Below are positions 1-10,546 of a stretch of DNA of 64,000 bases, in pieces. Position numbers and translations under genes: made by a program. Origin of the DNA: Camellia lanceoleosa (taxonomy: Eukaryota; Streptophyta; Magnoliopsida; Ericales; Theaceae). The notes beneath the pieces are model-generated. The model was not told where the DNA came from. It made no database searches and saw only the letters and a program-made list of their open reading frames with translations. The stretch spans positions 87,734,717-87,798,716 of the forward strand of contig CM045762.1 of the NCBI GenBank assembly GCA_025200525.1, read 5' to 3'. Each line of letters starts with the position of its first letter. Positions within the stretch are counted from its first letter, which is position 1.

Positions 1-714
1 TTGAATGGCCTAACCAACAGGCGTATCTCAACGTATTTTTATACGGAGAGAGGAAGGTTAAGGCGATTGAAATTGATGCAAAGCGATCACGGTGCCCAAA
101 GCGAAGCGATTGAATGGCCTAACCAGCGAGCGTATCTCAGCGTATTTTTATACGGAGAGAGGAAGGTTAAGCGATTGAAATTGATGCACAAAGCGATGCG
201 GTGCCCAAAGCGAGCGATTGAATGGCCTAACCAACAGGCGTATCTCAACGTATTTTTATACGGAGAGAGGGAAGGTTAAGGCGATTGAAATTGATGCACA
301 AAGCAGTGCGGTGCCCAAAGCAGGGCGATTGAATGGCCTAACCAACAGGCGTATCTCAACGTATTTTTATACGGAGAGAGGGAAGGTTAAGGCGATTGAA
401 ATTGATGCACAAAGCAGTGCGGTGCCCAAAGCAGGGCGATTGAATGGCCTAACCAACAGGCGTATCTCAACGTATTTTTATACGGAGAGAGGGAAGGTTA
501 AGGCGATTGAAATTGATGCACAAGGCAGTGCGGTGCCCAAAGCAAGGCGATGCCCAAAGCAGGGCGATTGAAATTGATGCACAAAACAGTGCGGTGCCCA
601 AAGCAGGGCGATTGAAATTGATGCACAAAGCAGTGCGGTGCCCAAAGCAGGGCGGTTGAAATTGATGCACAAAGCAGTGCGGTGCCCAAAGCAGGGCGGT
701 TGAATTTGAGATTT
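1..714. repeat. 111-bp tandem repeat array (copy in left unit)
   Basis: The unit runs from 'ttgaatggcctaaccaac' through 'cgtatttttatacggagag' to 'gtgcccaaagcagggcga' and recurs about five times, followed by short partial units carrying only the 'attgatgcacaaagcagtg' part. It begins before the window. Satellite-like arrays in the 3' untranslated part of Tat/Ogre elements are known from legumes; the position here, between the antisense ORF and the 3' LTR, fits. The unit is a multiple of three, so reading frames stay open across it, but I do not read it as protein coding. Confidence 0.9.
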
Positions 715-1060
715 ATGTGGTAGGTGCATGAGGTGAGATTATTGTGCGATAGATGCATAGAATGAAAGAAGGAATTGTATGTTCGAACCAAATACCATAT
801 ACATATACCCTGCATAGACAAAATACATACAAATACGACAATATACACAGACATGCATATACGGTATACATATGTTCATACACAGACAAAAATACACACA
901 GATATATACATACGGTATACATATATACATATCTGAGACAACATAGAGATAACTTTATATACGTATATATACACAGACATATATAGTATATATACAGTAT
1001 ATACAACATGTATATATACGGACCTATACACAAACATATACGGATACATACATAGACATA
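715..1060. repeat. AT-rich 'ACATATACAGAC' simple-repeat tract (left unit)
   Basis: Low-complexity DNA made of alternating purine-pyrimidine stretches such as 'catatacggtatacatat' and 'acacagacatatat'. It follows the 111-bp array directly and is duplicated at 11637-11985. No coding sense; the many short ORFs here are by-products of the composition. Confidence 0.8.
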
Positions 1061-1189
1061 GAATATTCCGTTTGCAACCGTTAGCAGGAAGATGCCGTTA
1101 CTGAGAAGGCATATTCCGTTTGCTGACGTCAGCACACGTACGCAAAACACGCAAAAAGAAAGGAAAAACACAAAATGCATGGATGTGGA

Positions 1190-1255
1190 GATATGGGGTT
1201 TCGACCATCCGTCTCAAACTTGGCCTCGAAGTTCTCAACCACTAAGCCATCCTAC
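1190..1255 (-). other. tRNA-like unit with A-box and variant B-box, copy 1a
   Basis: On the - strand, 1249-1239 reads TGGCTTAGTGG, which fits the Pol III A-box consensus TRGYNNARNNG. Then 1206-1196 reads GGTCGAAACCC, close to the B-box GGTTCGAANCC. The spacing of about 54 bases is that of a tRNA gene. It looks like the head of a tRNA-derived SINE or a decayed tRNA-like sequence, not a functional tRNA. A better-preserved partner lies at 1342-1414. Confidence 0.45.
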
Positions 1256-1341
1256 TCTTGTGACAAGATATGCAAACAAATATATATACATAGACTTATA
1301 CGAGGCATACATACACAAAATCAAAGCAAAAACAAAAAAAC

Positions 1342-1414
1342 ATTTGTTGTGGGTTCGAACCCCTGACCTCGGGCTTAGGCTCTCCAAATCCTCAACCCAC
1401 TAGGCCAAACCACT
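1342..1414 (-). other. tRNA-like unit with A- and B-box, copy 1b
   Basis: On the - strand, TGGCCTAGTGG (1407-1397) matches the A-box and GGTTCGAACCC (1361-1351) is a perfect B-box, spaced as in a tRNA gene. The sequence between the boxes does not form an obvious tRNA cloverleaf. Together with the unit at 1190-1255 and the duplicates in the right-hand unit, it suggests a tRNA-derived (SINE-like) insertion that was amplified with the retrotransposon. Confidence 0.5.
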
Positions 1415-1569
1415 GAACCCAAGCCACACCTGTGATGCAAATGTTCAAACAAATATATATATATTACATAGCTATACAATACATATATACATATATATAT
1501 ACAACTTTCCGCATCTCTTATTTTGTCTTACTCTCTCTTCCTATTTTGACTCACTCTCTCTTTCTTCAT

Positions 1570-2560
1570 CTTCTTCGAAGCGTCGTCAGCCATGATTTCA
1601 ACAATCGGCGCTTTGACAAAGCTATCCAATCCTACCCCGATTGTCAATGATCGTCTCGAGCTTTCCTCCCTTTTTGTCTTCTTCTGTGGCTTCATCCTCT
1701 TCTTAAGTTGAGGCCTGCGAGAGAGAGAGGCAGAGCAAAGCACAGAACTTCCTCCGCCACCACTCTGCAACCTCTTTCTTTTGCGTTACTTTCCTCTCGC
1801 CATGGCTTCTTCACACGGTTCTCTCAACCTTTTTCCAGACTGAATGAGTCCACAATAGAGATGACCAATTCGACTCCTCCGACCTCAACCACGAGCTCCT
1901 CCTCCTTCTCCTGTTTTTAACTTTCCAAATGATGTCGGTTGAACAAATCATGGTCGCATACCGACATCGAAGCAAACTCAGATATCTGTTGAGGTCATGT
2001 GTAGAGCCGACGGCGATCTCCAACTTGTCCCGGCCGACCGCAGTAACGTAACGTGTGAGGTACATCGATTGAATGCACAACTTTCTTTACTTCAACATAT
2101 GTACAAAGATTCTCGAGGGGAAGTTAGTGCGCTGAAGAAGCAGAACAAAGAGCTAAAACGACTGACGACCTCTGTGAGTCGATTCGGAGTTCCTTCGCAT
2201 AACCAAGTTGATGGCCGGCGAGGAATAATCTCCTTTGGAAGCTCTGCCAAGGCCGAGGCAGAGTTTTCAAAAGCTCCGAAGGAGTAAAGACGAAGCGAGG
2301 CAGCTGATGGTAAAGTCAGGCAATGAAGTTGTGTGCAAATAAAGCTGGTTGTAATCTTCGCCGCTGGCCTGCTGCCAGAGAAGAAAGAAGAAAAAGATCC
2401 ATCTCTCTCTCTCTCTCTTTGTTTTTTTTTGTTTTTGTTTTGTTTTGTTTTTTTTTTTTTTTGGTTTTGTTTTTGTTTTTGTTTTTGTTTTTTTTTTTGA
2501 TGTCTCTGTAATCGGGGATGTCCTCCCCTGACTTCAATAAAAATCAGTTTCTTTTTTTGC
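1570..2560 (+). pseudogene. Antisense ORF region with coiled-coil end and poly(A) signal (left unit)
   Basis: This reads opposite to the element. Small start codons at 1591 (MISTIGALTK...) and 1801 (MASSHGSL...) are followed at 1997-2287 by an open stretch of about 96 codons whose middle, LNAQLSLLQHMYKDS...LKKQNKELKRL, has the heptad-like pattern of a coiled coil. The stop TAA at 2285-2287 is followed by a CT- and T-rich tract and AATAAA near 2537. Frames shift relative to the copy at 12490-13210, so at least one copy is broken. I do not recognise the protein. Antisense genes between pol and the 3' LTR are known in Tat-lineage elements (for example Grande), and elements A and D in this window also have one, so this may be the equivalent; inference. 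Confidence 0.45.
2400..2500. repeat. Low-complexity CT then T/GTTTT tract (left unit)
   Basis: A (CT)n run passes into poly-T interrupted by single G residues. It separates the coiled-coil ORF from its AATAAA. The copy at 13315-13420 differs in run lengths, as expected for a slippery tract. Confidence 0.85.
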
Positions 2561-2724
2561 TTATCACTGGCATGACTGACATATCACTTTGAGTTTGAAA
2601 ACAATTTTAATTGAACTTAAGAATGATTGAGTTTTGAACTCTGAATTGGACATTGATTCTATACTGACTGGAATCAAAAACAAAAATGACTCAACGCAAG
2701 AAAAACGAAGTAAAATAATCCAAA

Positions 2725-2880
2725 CACACTTATATACACTGATTGGTATGAATACACCGATCGGGTATAAATACACTGACTGGTATGAAAGGAACACACT
2801 TATATATACTGACTGGTATGAATACCCTAACTGGTATAAATACACTGACTGGTATGAATACACACTCATATATACTGACG
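2725..2880. repeat. Short repeats 'ACTGACTGGTATGAATAC' (left unit)
   Basis: About seven imperfect copies of 'tgactggtatgaatacac' or 'tgactggtataaatacac', interspersed with 'acacacttatata'. In the other unit (13645-13800) the same positions read 'ccttggtggtatgaatac', a consistent change from 'actgactgg' to 'ccttggtgg'. Confidence 0.75.
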
Positions 2881-3177
2881 AGTTGACTCGAGTGGTGGAG
2901 AAGACAGAATCACTGACTCGACTATGCCCCTAATTCATTACCTTGACATTTTTTTCTTGAATTTTTATTATTTTTTTTGTAAAAAGTGTTTTGATCAACA
3001 TGAGGTTGGATTAGCATACTTATTCCATTTTCGTTTTGAAATCATGTAAGCTAAATTGTGAGCACCGAAAATTTTTCCTTTTCAAATCCAAAGAATGGTC
3101 CAAGTTTTGCAAAAATAGAACAATTTTAGAAAAATTAGTCACTTCATTTAATCAAAATCGATTTTTGCAAATGGTCA

Positions 3178-3330
3178 CTACTTAACTAACATGGAATCAA
3201 CCATTGGGGTGCATAGTCCCAAACCATAACCGAACCGAGCGATCCGAATCGAATGAAACCGAAAGCAAAATCGGACGAACCAAACCGCCGAACCGAACCG
3301 AACCGATGAATCGAAAGCGAGAATGAAGAT
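3178..3330. repeat. GAACC-rich simple repeat (left unit)
   Basis: A degenerate run of 'aaccgaaccgaaccga' at about 3220-3310 inside a duplicated stretch beginning 'accattggggtgcatagtcc'. The equivalent lies at 14108-14225. No coding interpretation. Confidence 0.7.
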
Positions 3331-3429
3331 ACACCAATCAAACACGAATAGGACAACCAAGTCGACTAAAGATACACCAATCAAACATAGACGAGATGAA
3401 TGAGTTGAAAAATTATTAGGGCCAAACTT

Positions 3430-4600
3430 CAAGATGAAGCTACCTACGTATCCCAAAGATAGGAATCAGGCCATCGTAGTTCGGGCTAAGGTTCACTCAG
3501 GTATTGACACTCTCCTTTGTGCTCTAACTTTTGCCAAAGCCGCCCTTTCGGGTTTTCAACCTTGCGAGCTTTTCATTTTTCATTTTTTTTCATTTTCATC
3601 ATTTTTTTTCATTTTCATTTTTTTATCATTTTTTTATTTTTTGTTTTTCTGCTCTAACTTTTGCCTGGGTCACCCTTTTGGGTTTTTCGCCCAGCGAGCC
3701 TTTCAAGGGTTTCAGTTTAGCTTGTCCATGTTGATTGGGTGTGAGAACTGTAGGCCATCAAAATCTATAATAATAACTACTACACTTGACCAGGAGATAT
3801 GATGATGTAGGAACTAGGCTACTTGGATCTGAATTTGCCCCTAGTGTAGTGGATAGGAACTCGACTGTCCTTCAATAATAAAATTCATTCTCTCAAATTC
3901 TGGGCTTGGCCTTTCTGGGCGGTCTTCATTGGGAAACAATTCAGTTTTAACTCTTTGATCACATCCAACTTTTTGCCCCTAGTTCAAGGGCTGCTTCAAA
4001 TCTAAATCACATCTGACCTTCTTGCCCCTAGTTCAAGGGTTGCTTCCAATCTGAATCACTGGCCCTATATAGTTTTGGCTAAGGTTCACTCGAGTATTGA
4101 CACTCTCCTTTTACGCTCTAAATTTTGCCAAAGTCGCCCTTTCGGGTTTTCAACCTTGCGAGCTTTTCATTTTTCTTTTTATTTTTCTTTCTTTTTTGTG
4201 CTCTAACTTTTGCCTGGGTCGCCCTTCCGGGTTTTCGGCCCAGCGAGCCTCTCAAGGGTGGTACCTTTTTGCCCCTAGTTCAAGGGCTGCCTCCATTTCA
4301 ACTATACAAGCCTCACACTTTTGCCCCTAGTTCAAGGGCTGTTTTAAATCAAAAATCACATTCTCCTTTATTGCCCCTAGTTAAAGGCGCCTTCATTTGA
4401 ATCATATCATGGCCCCTAGTTCAAGGGCTATTTCCAACTGCTCACATCATTGCCCCCAGTGCAAAGGGCTGTTTCCATTTGAATCATATTCGACCTTTAT
4501 TGCCCCTAGTTGAAGGGCTGTCTTCATTTGAATCACATCATTGTCCCTAGTTCAAGGGCTATTTCCAAGCCTTTACACTTTGATTGATCATGGGAGACTT
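3430..4600. repeat. Repeated 'GCCCCTAGTTCAAGGGC' block (left unit)
   Basis: Two or more diverged copies of a paragraph starting 'ctaaggttcactc' and containing 'gctctaacttttgcc' and 'gccctttcgggttttc' (about 3485-3720 and 4080-4260). These are followed by nine or so copies of 'gcccctagttcaagggc' spaced 35-60 bases (3970-4560; one at 4454 reads 'cccccagtgcaaaggg'). Each short repeat has complementary ends (GCCC and GGGC) around a nine-base loop. The start of the block, 'cctacgtatccc', recurs next to the 3' LTR at about 8942. Non-coding. Confidence 0.8.
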
Positions 4601-6125
4601 CAAATCACGGTTTGAAAGCTAAGGAGCTGAGGAGGTCGGACCACTAGTCAAGAGGGATCCTATGCTGTATAATCAATTCCAGGCCTGTCTTCGTAGGACC
4701 ACGCAAAAACAGTTTTTGACATCTTTTCACAAAGTGACTAATCACTCGTACTCTTACGAAGATAAGATAGAACCAATTTGGACTAAGCTAGGATCATTCC
4801 CAGTACCCACATTAACAAAAATGATTTTATTCATCAAAGGCTTAGCACACCTCTTCCCTCTCAGTTGATCAAAATTTGCAAATCCCGAGGAAAGTCTTCC
4901 TCTTCGTTTTTTTAACAGAGTTTTGGAAAAAGTTTTGAAAAACTTTGGTCAATGCGATGAATTAAGGCACAGAGAAGTAGCCAGACTCTATGGCATTTTT
5001 TTATATTTTATTTTTTTGAATTTTTTTTTTTTGAAAAGAGACTATGACTCAGCAATGACAACAGACTCGAAAGAAAATGACAAAGAAGACCTAGACAGGA
5101 CAGAAATATCTAGGTTAGCACTATCGAAATCAACAGACTCTGACTCGTTAGGCTGACTCGAACCTGACTCTAACTCTACAAACTTGATGAAGTCAAACTT
5201 AGACTCAATACTCAATTCAGAATTCAAAATAAAACCATTCTCAAATTGCCAGTCAAAGTGTGTGCCAGCCACAACATTCAAAATAAAGCCCGCTCAATCA
5301 ACAGGTGGTCATTCCCCAATCAGAGATGGTGATACCTACAAGTTCTATTTATTTACAATGGTCAACTTTGTGGGATATCGGAGTTTTTATTTTATTTTAT
5401 TTTATTTTTTTAAAAATTTTTACAAAATTTTTTTTTGATTTTATGTTTTGTTTTTAAAAAAATTTTACAAATTTTTTTTTTTTGATTTTATGTTTTTGTT
5501 TTTTTTTTATTTTTTTTTTTTATTTTTTGTTTCTGAAGAATGATGCTAAACTGAACAACCTGAACCACTCATTCAAATTTGAAAATCCCTGTATAGATCC
5601 AATACATTGCACATAACACATAGCAGGAAAGAGAACAAACACCCCTATGGAGAGTAGGGTTATCCTGTCCTAGCTTGAAATGATCTAGGGTTTCACTATT
5701 CAAACAAGCGGTATCATACATCCTAGAAATGGGAAAGCATCCTGTCCTAATTTGAAAGGTACTATAGCTCACTATATGTACAAGGTTAGCTTTACCCTAG
5801 GGGTTGAAGTCAAGGTGACGTTACCAAAAAGTCCTTTGGGTCATAACCAATAAAGATCCCAGGAAATCAAAAGAGTCAAATAGCCTCTCTTCAGAGTCTG
5901 AGAACCTTAGATAGCAAAGCTACCCTTTTGACAAATCTTAAAAGGTTACAACACAAGGCCTCCAAAGTAACGTAGAGATAGGTGTAGTGTCACAAAAAGT
6001 ATGCCTGTGCTCCCACCAGCATTTGGGTAACACAGGAACTTTAAGGGCACCAATGCATGCAATGCAATAAACATATAATTGAAAATAAAAGTCATATCAT
6101 GGAGTTCGAGTCAAGGTTTCATAAA
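4600..6125 (-). other. Leader region of the left unit, no recognisable gene
   Basis: In the sense of the element this lies just after the primer site, where gag would be expected. Translation of both strands gives only short frames with no gag motif. It includes a T-rich run at 5380-5530. The part from about 5580 to 6120 is almost identical to 16487-17018 of the other unit, unlike the flanking parts, which differ by many small indels. Confidence 0.6.
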
Positions 6126-6143
6126 TCCCCAGCAGAGTCGCCA
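6126..6143 (-). other. Primer binding site of element C (left unit)
   Basis: The - strand reads TGGCGACTCTGCTGGGGA, five bases after the LTR end TGTTACA. It starts with TGG, complementary to the CCA end of a tRNA, and is like the arginine-tRNA type primer site described for Ogre elements (identity of the tRNA recalled, not checked). The corresponding site at 17020-17038 is altered. Confidence 0.75.
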
Positions 6144-8133
6144 GAAACTGTAACATGCCCGGGGGGTACCCGCGCGCGTTAAACAGTTCGGACTCCCGAA
6201 ATTTCTTCGATCTCAAGTTTCACGAGTGCAATGTGAAACGTAGATGAGAGTCCAGATTTGAAAACTTTTATTAAAAATCCATTTTATTGCAATTTTATTA
6301 AAAATGGACTGCGTCATCAGATCTCAGAGTCGCCACCTAATATTTTGGGAAATTAGGAAACCCATGACTCGTTGCCAAGGCCACTGTTCGTCGTAACCAA
6401 GGATGCTTGGCTCGGAACCTTAGGTATGAGAGGGGAAGGTCAATAATGAGCACCCCCGCTCACCCGATCAAAAGATCGGCCTCTACTAAACCATGATATG
6501 ACTTTTATTTTCTTTATATGTTCATGTTCTGTTATTTATTAAATCCTAAAATTTACTATGTGAAGCATACAAGTATAGACTATGTCACCCATTTTGGAAC
6601 AACTTGATTTCATGTAGTTTTGAAAGAGTTTTGAAAATGTATAACCCAAATAAATTGAGTTTACAAACATGAAAATCAATATCATTCCAAATTAAGCGAC
6701 ACAAACTCCATCCACTGGCCTTCCTTCCCTTATATCACATAAGCAAATAGCCACATGGTAGGATGCTTAAACATAGTGAGAAAAACACACACAAACGGGA
6801 TGCTAAAGCATAAAAACTTACAGGTTTGACGACCCGCGAACAAGCTACAAAACAAAGTTAGTAAAACATGCATGATCTTATATACAAAATCCTAATGCAA
6901 TTCACTCATGAGATGCAACTAAAGATTAAACTTCTAAGATATGACATGTGAATCATCTCAAGAACACGAGGTAGCACACATAATCACATAAGAATTGATT
7001 AAATCCACAAATGCAAACTTTGCCGAATCAAGATGCATGAAACATGGATGCAAAGCATGAATATGATGAAAAATAAATATGATGTTTATGTACAAGTAAG
7101 GAAAGCGAGTAAAAGAATGGGATAGAAAGAAGTGGGGCGGGGAATTATTACAATGCTTTGAATAAATTATTACAAACCAGATAAGAGAGAGAGAGAAGAG
7201 AATATTACAACAAAATAAAAACCTCACAAACTCTCAAAATAAAATAAAAAAAATAAAATAAAATAAAGAAACTTCATGTGCGCCGGAAAATATTCTGTTT
7301 GGCGAGGAAGATCGCCCGATTCGTCAGGGGACACTTATTTTCTTGGGGCACTATTCATCCCGAGATACTATTCCTTCTTAGGAAGTTACTATTCATCATT
7401 ACTATTCACCATTTTTGATCGTTATTCATCTTAGGGCATTTTTCATCATGATTACTATTCATCACCGGAGGTACTATTTATCGACGGGCTACTATTCATT
7501 GTCGGGGTTACTATTCACCAGGGGTTACTATTCACCGCCGTCACTATTCATCCGGTGGGGTCACATCTTTTAACAAATTAGGTGGTTCAACCAACCATTT
7601 AAAGCGGTAAAATTACAACAATTTCTAAATAGTAAATTACAACATTTTATGTAAGTTACAACAGTTATATACAACAAGAAATTACAATGAGATAAAGTGA
7701 TAGAATTAGGTGGTTTGACCGAGCCATTTAAAGTAGTAAAATTACAACAGTTTATATACAACGATGAAATTACAATGAGATAAAGTAATAAAATTAGGTG
7801 GTTCAACCGACCATTTAAAGTGATAAAAAAATTATGAAAAGCAATAAATGAAGTACTTTAAACAAATTATATCATATTTTGAAATTAAATGAAAGTTTGC
7901 AAAACTCACCTTTCAGGAAATGATGAATTTTCGATTCACAAACTTCCTTTTGATTACCCTCAAGTTTGTGGAATGTGTTATCAATTCTCGCCTAAAATTT
8001 GGAATTACAACTTTAGTGGTTCCTTCTTTCTCTCAAAACTCTCGCACTTCTTCTTTTTTTTTTAGACTTTTTTTATCTCTCCGCCTTGAGAATCTCTTCT
8101 CCCAAAAATCCTCTCCATTCTGCGCTAATCTTT

Positions 8134-8144
8134 CCCTTTTATAG
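8134..8144 (-). promoter_or_regulatory. TATA box of LTR1
   Basis: CTATAAAAGGG on the - strand, in the orientation of the element and inside its LTR, with a pyrimidine-rich stretch just upstream. The equivalent in LTR2 is CTATAAAAAGGG at about 19017-19028. This is the best candidate core promoter of the element. Confidence 0.6.
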
Positions 8145-8201
8145 AAAACAATTGAAAGAAAAAGACAAGAGAAGAAATTGGGAGGTCTTGATTTCAAAAG
8201 A

Positions 8202-8246
8202 TGCACAGTGATTTTACTGTGCATTGCACAGTAAAATTACTATGCA
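8202..8246. promoter_or_regulatory. Nested palindrome upstream of the LTR1 promoter
   Basis: Two 22-bp near-palindromes, each starting TGCACAGT and ending in TGCA (the second ends ATGCA), lie side by side with one base between them, and the second is the near-perfect reverse complement of the first. They lie about 60-110 bases upstream of the TATA box in the sense direction. Conserved at 19089-19133 with one base change. A binding site for a dimeric regulator or a cruciform is possible; inference. Confidence 0.6.
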
Positions 8247-8803
8247 CTTTATAATATAATAATATATAAAAGGGATTATTAGCATAATATATGTACAAAT
8301 ACCCAAAAATACATATAAAAACACACAAATATGTAAAATTAAAATACATGGGCTAATAAAATATATTTTAGTAAGCCAAATATGCAACATAATTTGACCA
8401 AAGCGGGTCTAAAGGCACTGAAAACAAAAAGACACACGATGGGAGTGTAGTGAATTTTATTATTTTATTATTTTTTATTTTTTTCAAAGGAGGAATAATA
8501 CCCTTATATAATATAATATTATATATACAAACGTATAGTGCGTGGATGAAACCATGGTACCGAATAAATTTAATAAAATATTATATAATAATATAACATA
8601 ATATATATATATAATACATAATAAAGGGAAAAAAAATGGAGAATGAGTCTAAAATAATTTGGCAAAAACAGGTGTAAGACTGGGATTAAAGTTTACATTC
8701 CATCTTTTTACTGAGAATTTTGTGAGATAGCATATTCCTGTTTTCATCATCGAGTAATCAAAAAGCGCCCAAGTCTTAGGGCGGTCAAAATGGGGTGTCT
8801 ACA

Positions 8804-8818
8804 GTTGCCCCTCTTTGA
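8804..8818 (-). other. Polypurine tract of element C
   Basis: On the - strand TCAAAGAGGGGCAAC directly precedes the LTR start TGTAGACACC. This is the plus-strand priming site for reverse transcription and shows that 8804 onward is the 3' end of an internal region. Confidence 0.8.
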
Positions 8819-9234
8819 CAAAGCTCAAAGTCATTTCTTGACGTGAGTGAATGTCAAAGCCCGAAGACGACCCTTTTGACAAGGCCATAAGACTTGGGCA
8901 AACAAACAAGATGCAATGCGTGTGGTTGAACCCGAAGGTTGCCTACGTATCCCTTTGCAAGGAATCAAACTGCGTAGTTCGGGGCAACATGTAACATGAC
9001 ATATGCGTTTGAAAGTTGGACTTACACGCCATGAAGCCGCTTGTTTGAAAATTCATGATTATGCAATGCAATGAAATGCCATGGAGTGATGATAAAGATA
9101 TGAAGATGACAACATGAGTGGCAAGTTTAGGTGCAAATGATATGAAACATAACAAGGGGGTGCATTGCATATAAATGTGCCACAAGATTACATACAAATG
9201 TGCCATAACACAATTTTAACCAAGTGGTACAACA

Positions 9235-10100
9235 ACTTAACGCATCTCACGTGAAAGGAGGAAGGGTGGTATAAACATCAGGCGCACCTAATGTTTTTAA
9301 CCGAGCAAAACAACAACCTAACACGTTTCACGAAAGGAGGAAGGATGGTGTAAACAAGCAGTGCACTGACGTATTTTAACGGTGGTGTAAGCAGAAGCGC
9401 TTTTGGTATTTAACCAAGGTGGTGTAAGCAGACGGCGCTTTTGTTGTATTTTAACCAAGGGTGGTGTAAACAGACAGGCGCACCTGACTGTATTTTAACC
9501 GAGATGGGTGGAACAACAATGGTGTAACCAACAGGCATATCTCAACGTATTTCATACGGAGAGAGGGAAGGTTTTAACCAAGGAGAATGACAATGGTGTA
9601 ACCAACAGGCGTATCTCAACGTATTTCATACGGAGAGAGGAAGGTTTTAACCAAGGAGAATGACAACGGTGTAACCAGCGTATCTCAACGTATTTCATAC
9701 GGAGAGAGGGAAGGTTTTAACCAAGGAGAATGACAACGGTGTAACCAACAGGCGTATCTCAACGTATTTCATACGGAGAGAGGGAAGGTTTTAACCAAGG
9801 AGAATGACAACGGTGTAACCAACAGGCGTATCTCAACGTATTTCATACGGAGAGAGGGAAGGTTTTAACCAAGGAGAATGACAACGGTGTAACCAACGAG
9901 CGTATCTCAGCGTATTTCATACGGAGAGAGGAAGGTTTTAACCAAGGAGAATGACAATGGTGTAACCAAAGGCGTATCTCAGCGTATTTCATACGGAGAG
10001 AGGAAGGTTTTAACCAAGGAGAATGACAATGGTGTAACCAGCGTATCTCAACGTATTTCATACGGAGAGAGGAAGGTTTTAACCAAGGAGAATGACAATG
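9235..10100. repeat. 74-bp tandem array next to the 3' LTR, with graded 40-46 bp precursors
   Basis: From about 9515 to 10100 there are eight copies of a 73-74 bp unit starting 'ggtgtaaccaacaggcgt', through 'cgtatttcatacggagag', to 'ttttaaccaaggagaatg'. From 9235 to 9515 shorter, more varied units ('ggtggtgtaa...gcgc...attttaacc') lead into it. The central part of about 46 bp is shared with the 111-bp array. Not coding: the unit length is not a multiple of three. Confidence 0.9.
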
Positions 10101-10546
10101 GTTGTTTTGAAAATTGATGATTTATACAATGCGATGCAATGTCATGGAGTGCTGGCTACGTTTGCCACTTTCCCTATTCTCCTACAGGGTGCCAGACTAG
10201 GTTGGTTCAGTATCCAGAGGTAAGGCACATACATGCTATCTCAACCTATGGGGCTGCCATACAGATTTCAAGCCGGGGATACACCCCTGGGTATTTAAAC
10301 CAGACTTTAGTCTCGGAAATTCCGAACCTTTTGCGTTCTGGGTCTCGGCCATTCGAACTCTAGTTTCCACCGTCGCCAGTTGGTCTCCTAAGAACTTATT
10401 GCAAACACAGGTAGGTGGCTATACCAGACCGCCTGAAGTCGTTCGGGCACGACAAACACCAAAGGAATTGCACCTTTAGAGGATTTAAGGTCTCCTAGAC
10501 CCCGTAGGATTTAAGGTCTCATAGGCAGGAGAGTGTACAAGATAGT
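10101..10546. other. Single-copy spacer between the two tandem arrays
   Basis: No repeat and no recognisable protein on either strand; the stretch has higher GC than its surroundings ('tcaagccggggatacacccctggg'-like, shortened here). A short direct repeat 'gatttaaggtctc' occurs at 10478-10525. Function unknown. Confidence 0.5.

Larger units (their letters stand above)
6149..8803 (-). repeat. LTR of element C, LTR1 (2655 bp)
   Basis: In the sense direction it starts TGTAGACACCCCATTTTGAC (right end, 8803) and ends ...GGCATGTTACA (left end, 6149), giving the usual TG...CA termini. Adjacent purine tract and primer site confirm both borders. A TATA box at 8134-8144 and a nested palindrome at 8202-8246 mark the promoter region. 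It aligns over its whole length with LTR2; long AT stretches are identical while several patches differ by small indels. The piece at about 7330-7560 repeats 'actattcatc' and 'ttactattcacc' many times, a short internal repeat. Confidence 0.9.

Noticed and set aside
713..1180. 155-codon tyrosine- and cysteine-rich frame on the - strand (and counterparts near 11804-12169)
   Set aside because: It is the translation of an AT-rich simple repeat (VYICVYFC-like words), not a protein.
1342..1414. Functional tRNA gene
   Set aside because: A- and B-box are present but the arms do not pair into a cloverleaf and no anticodon loop can be set.
3250..3310. Telomere-like repeat (GAACC)n
   Set aside because: The plant telomere word is TTTAGGG; this is a different simple repeat.
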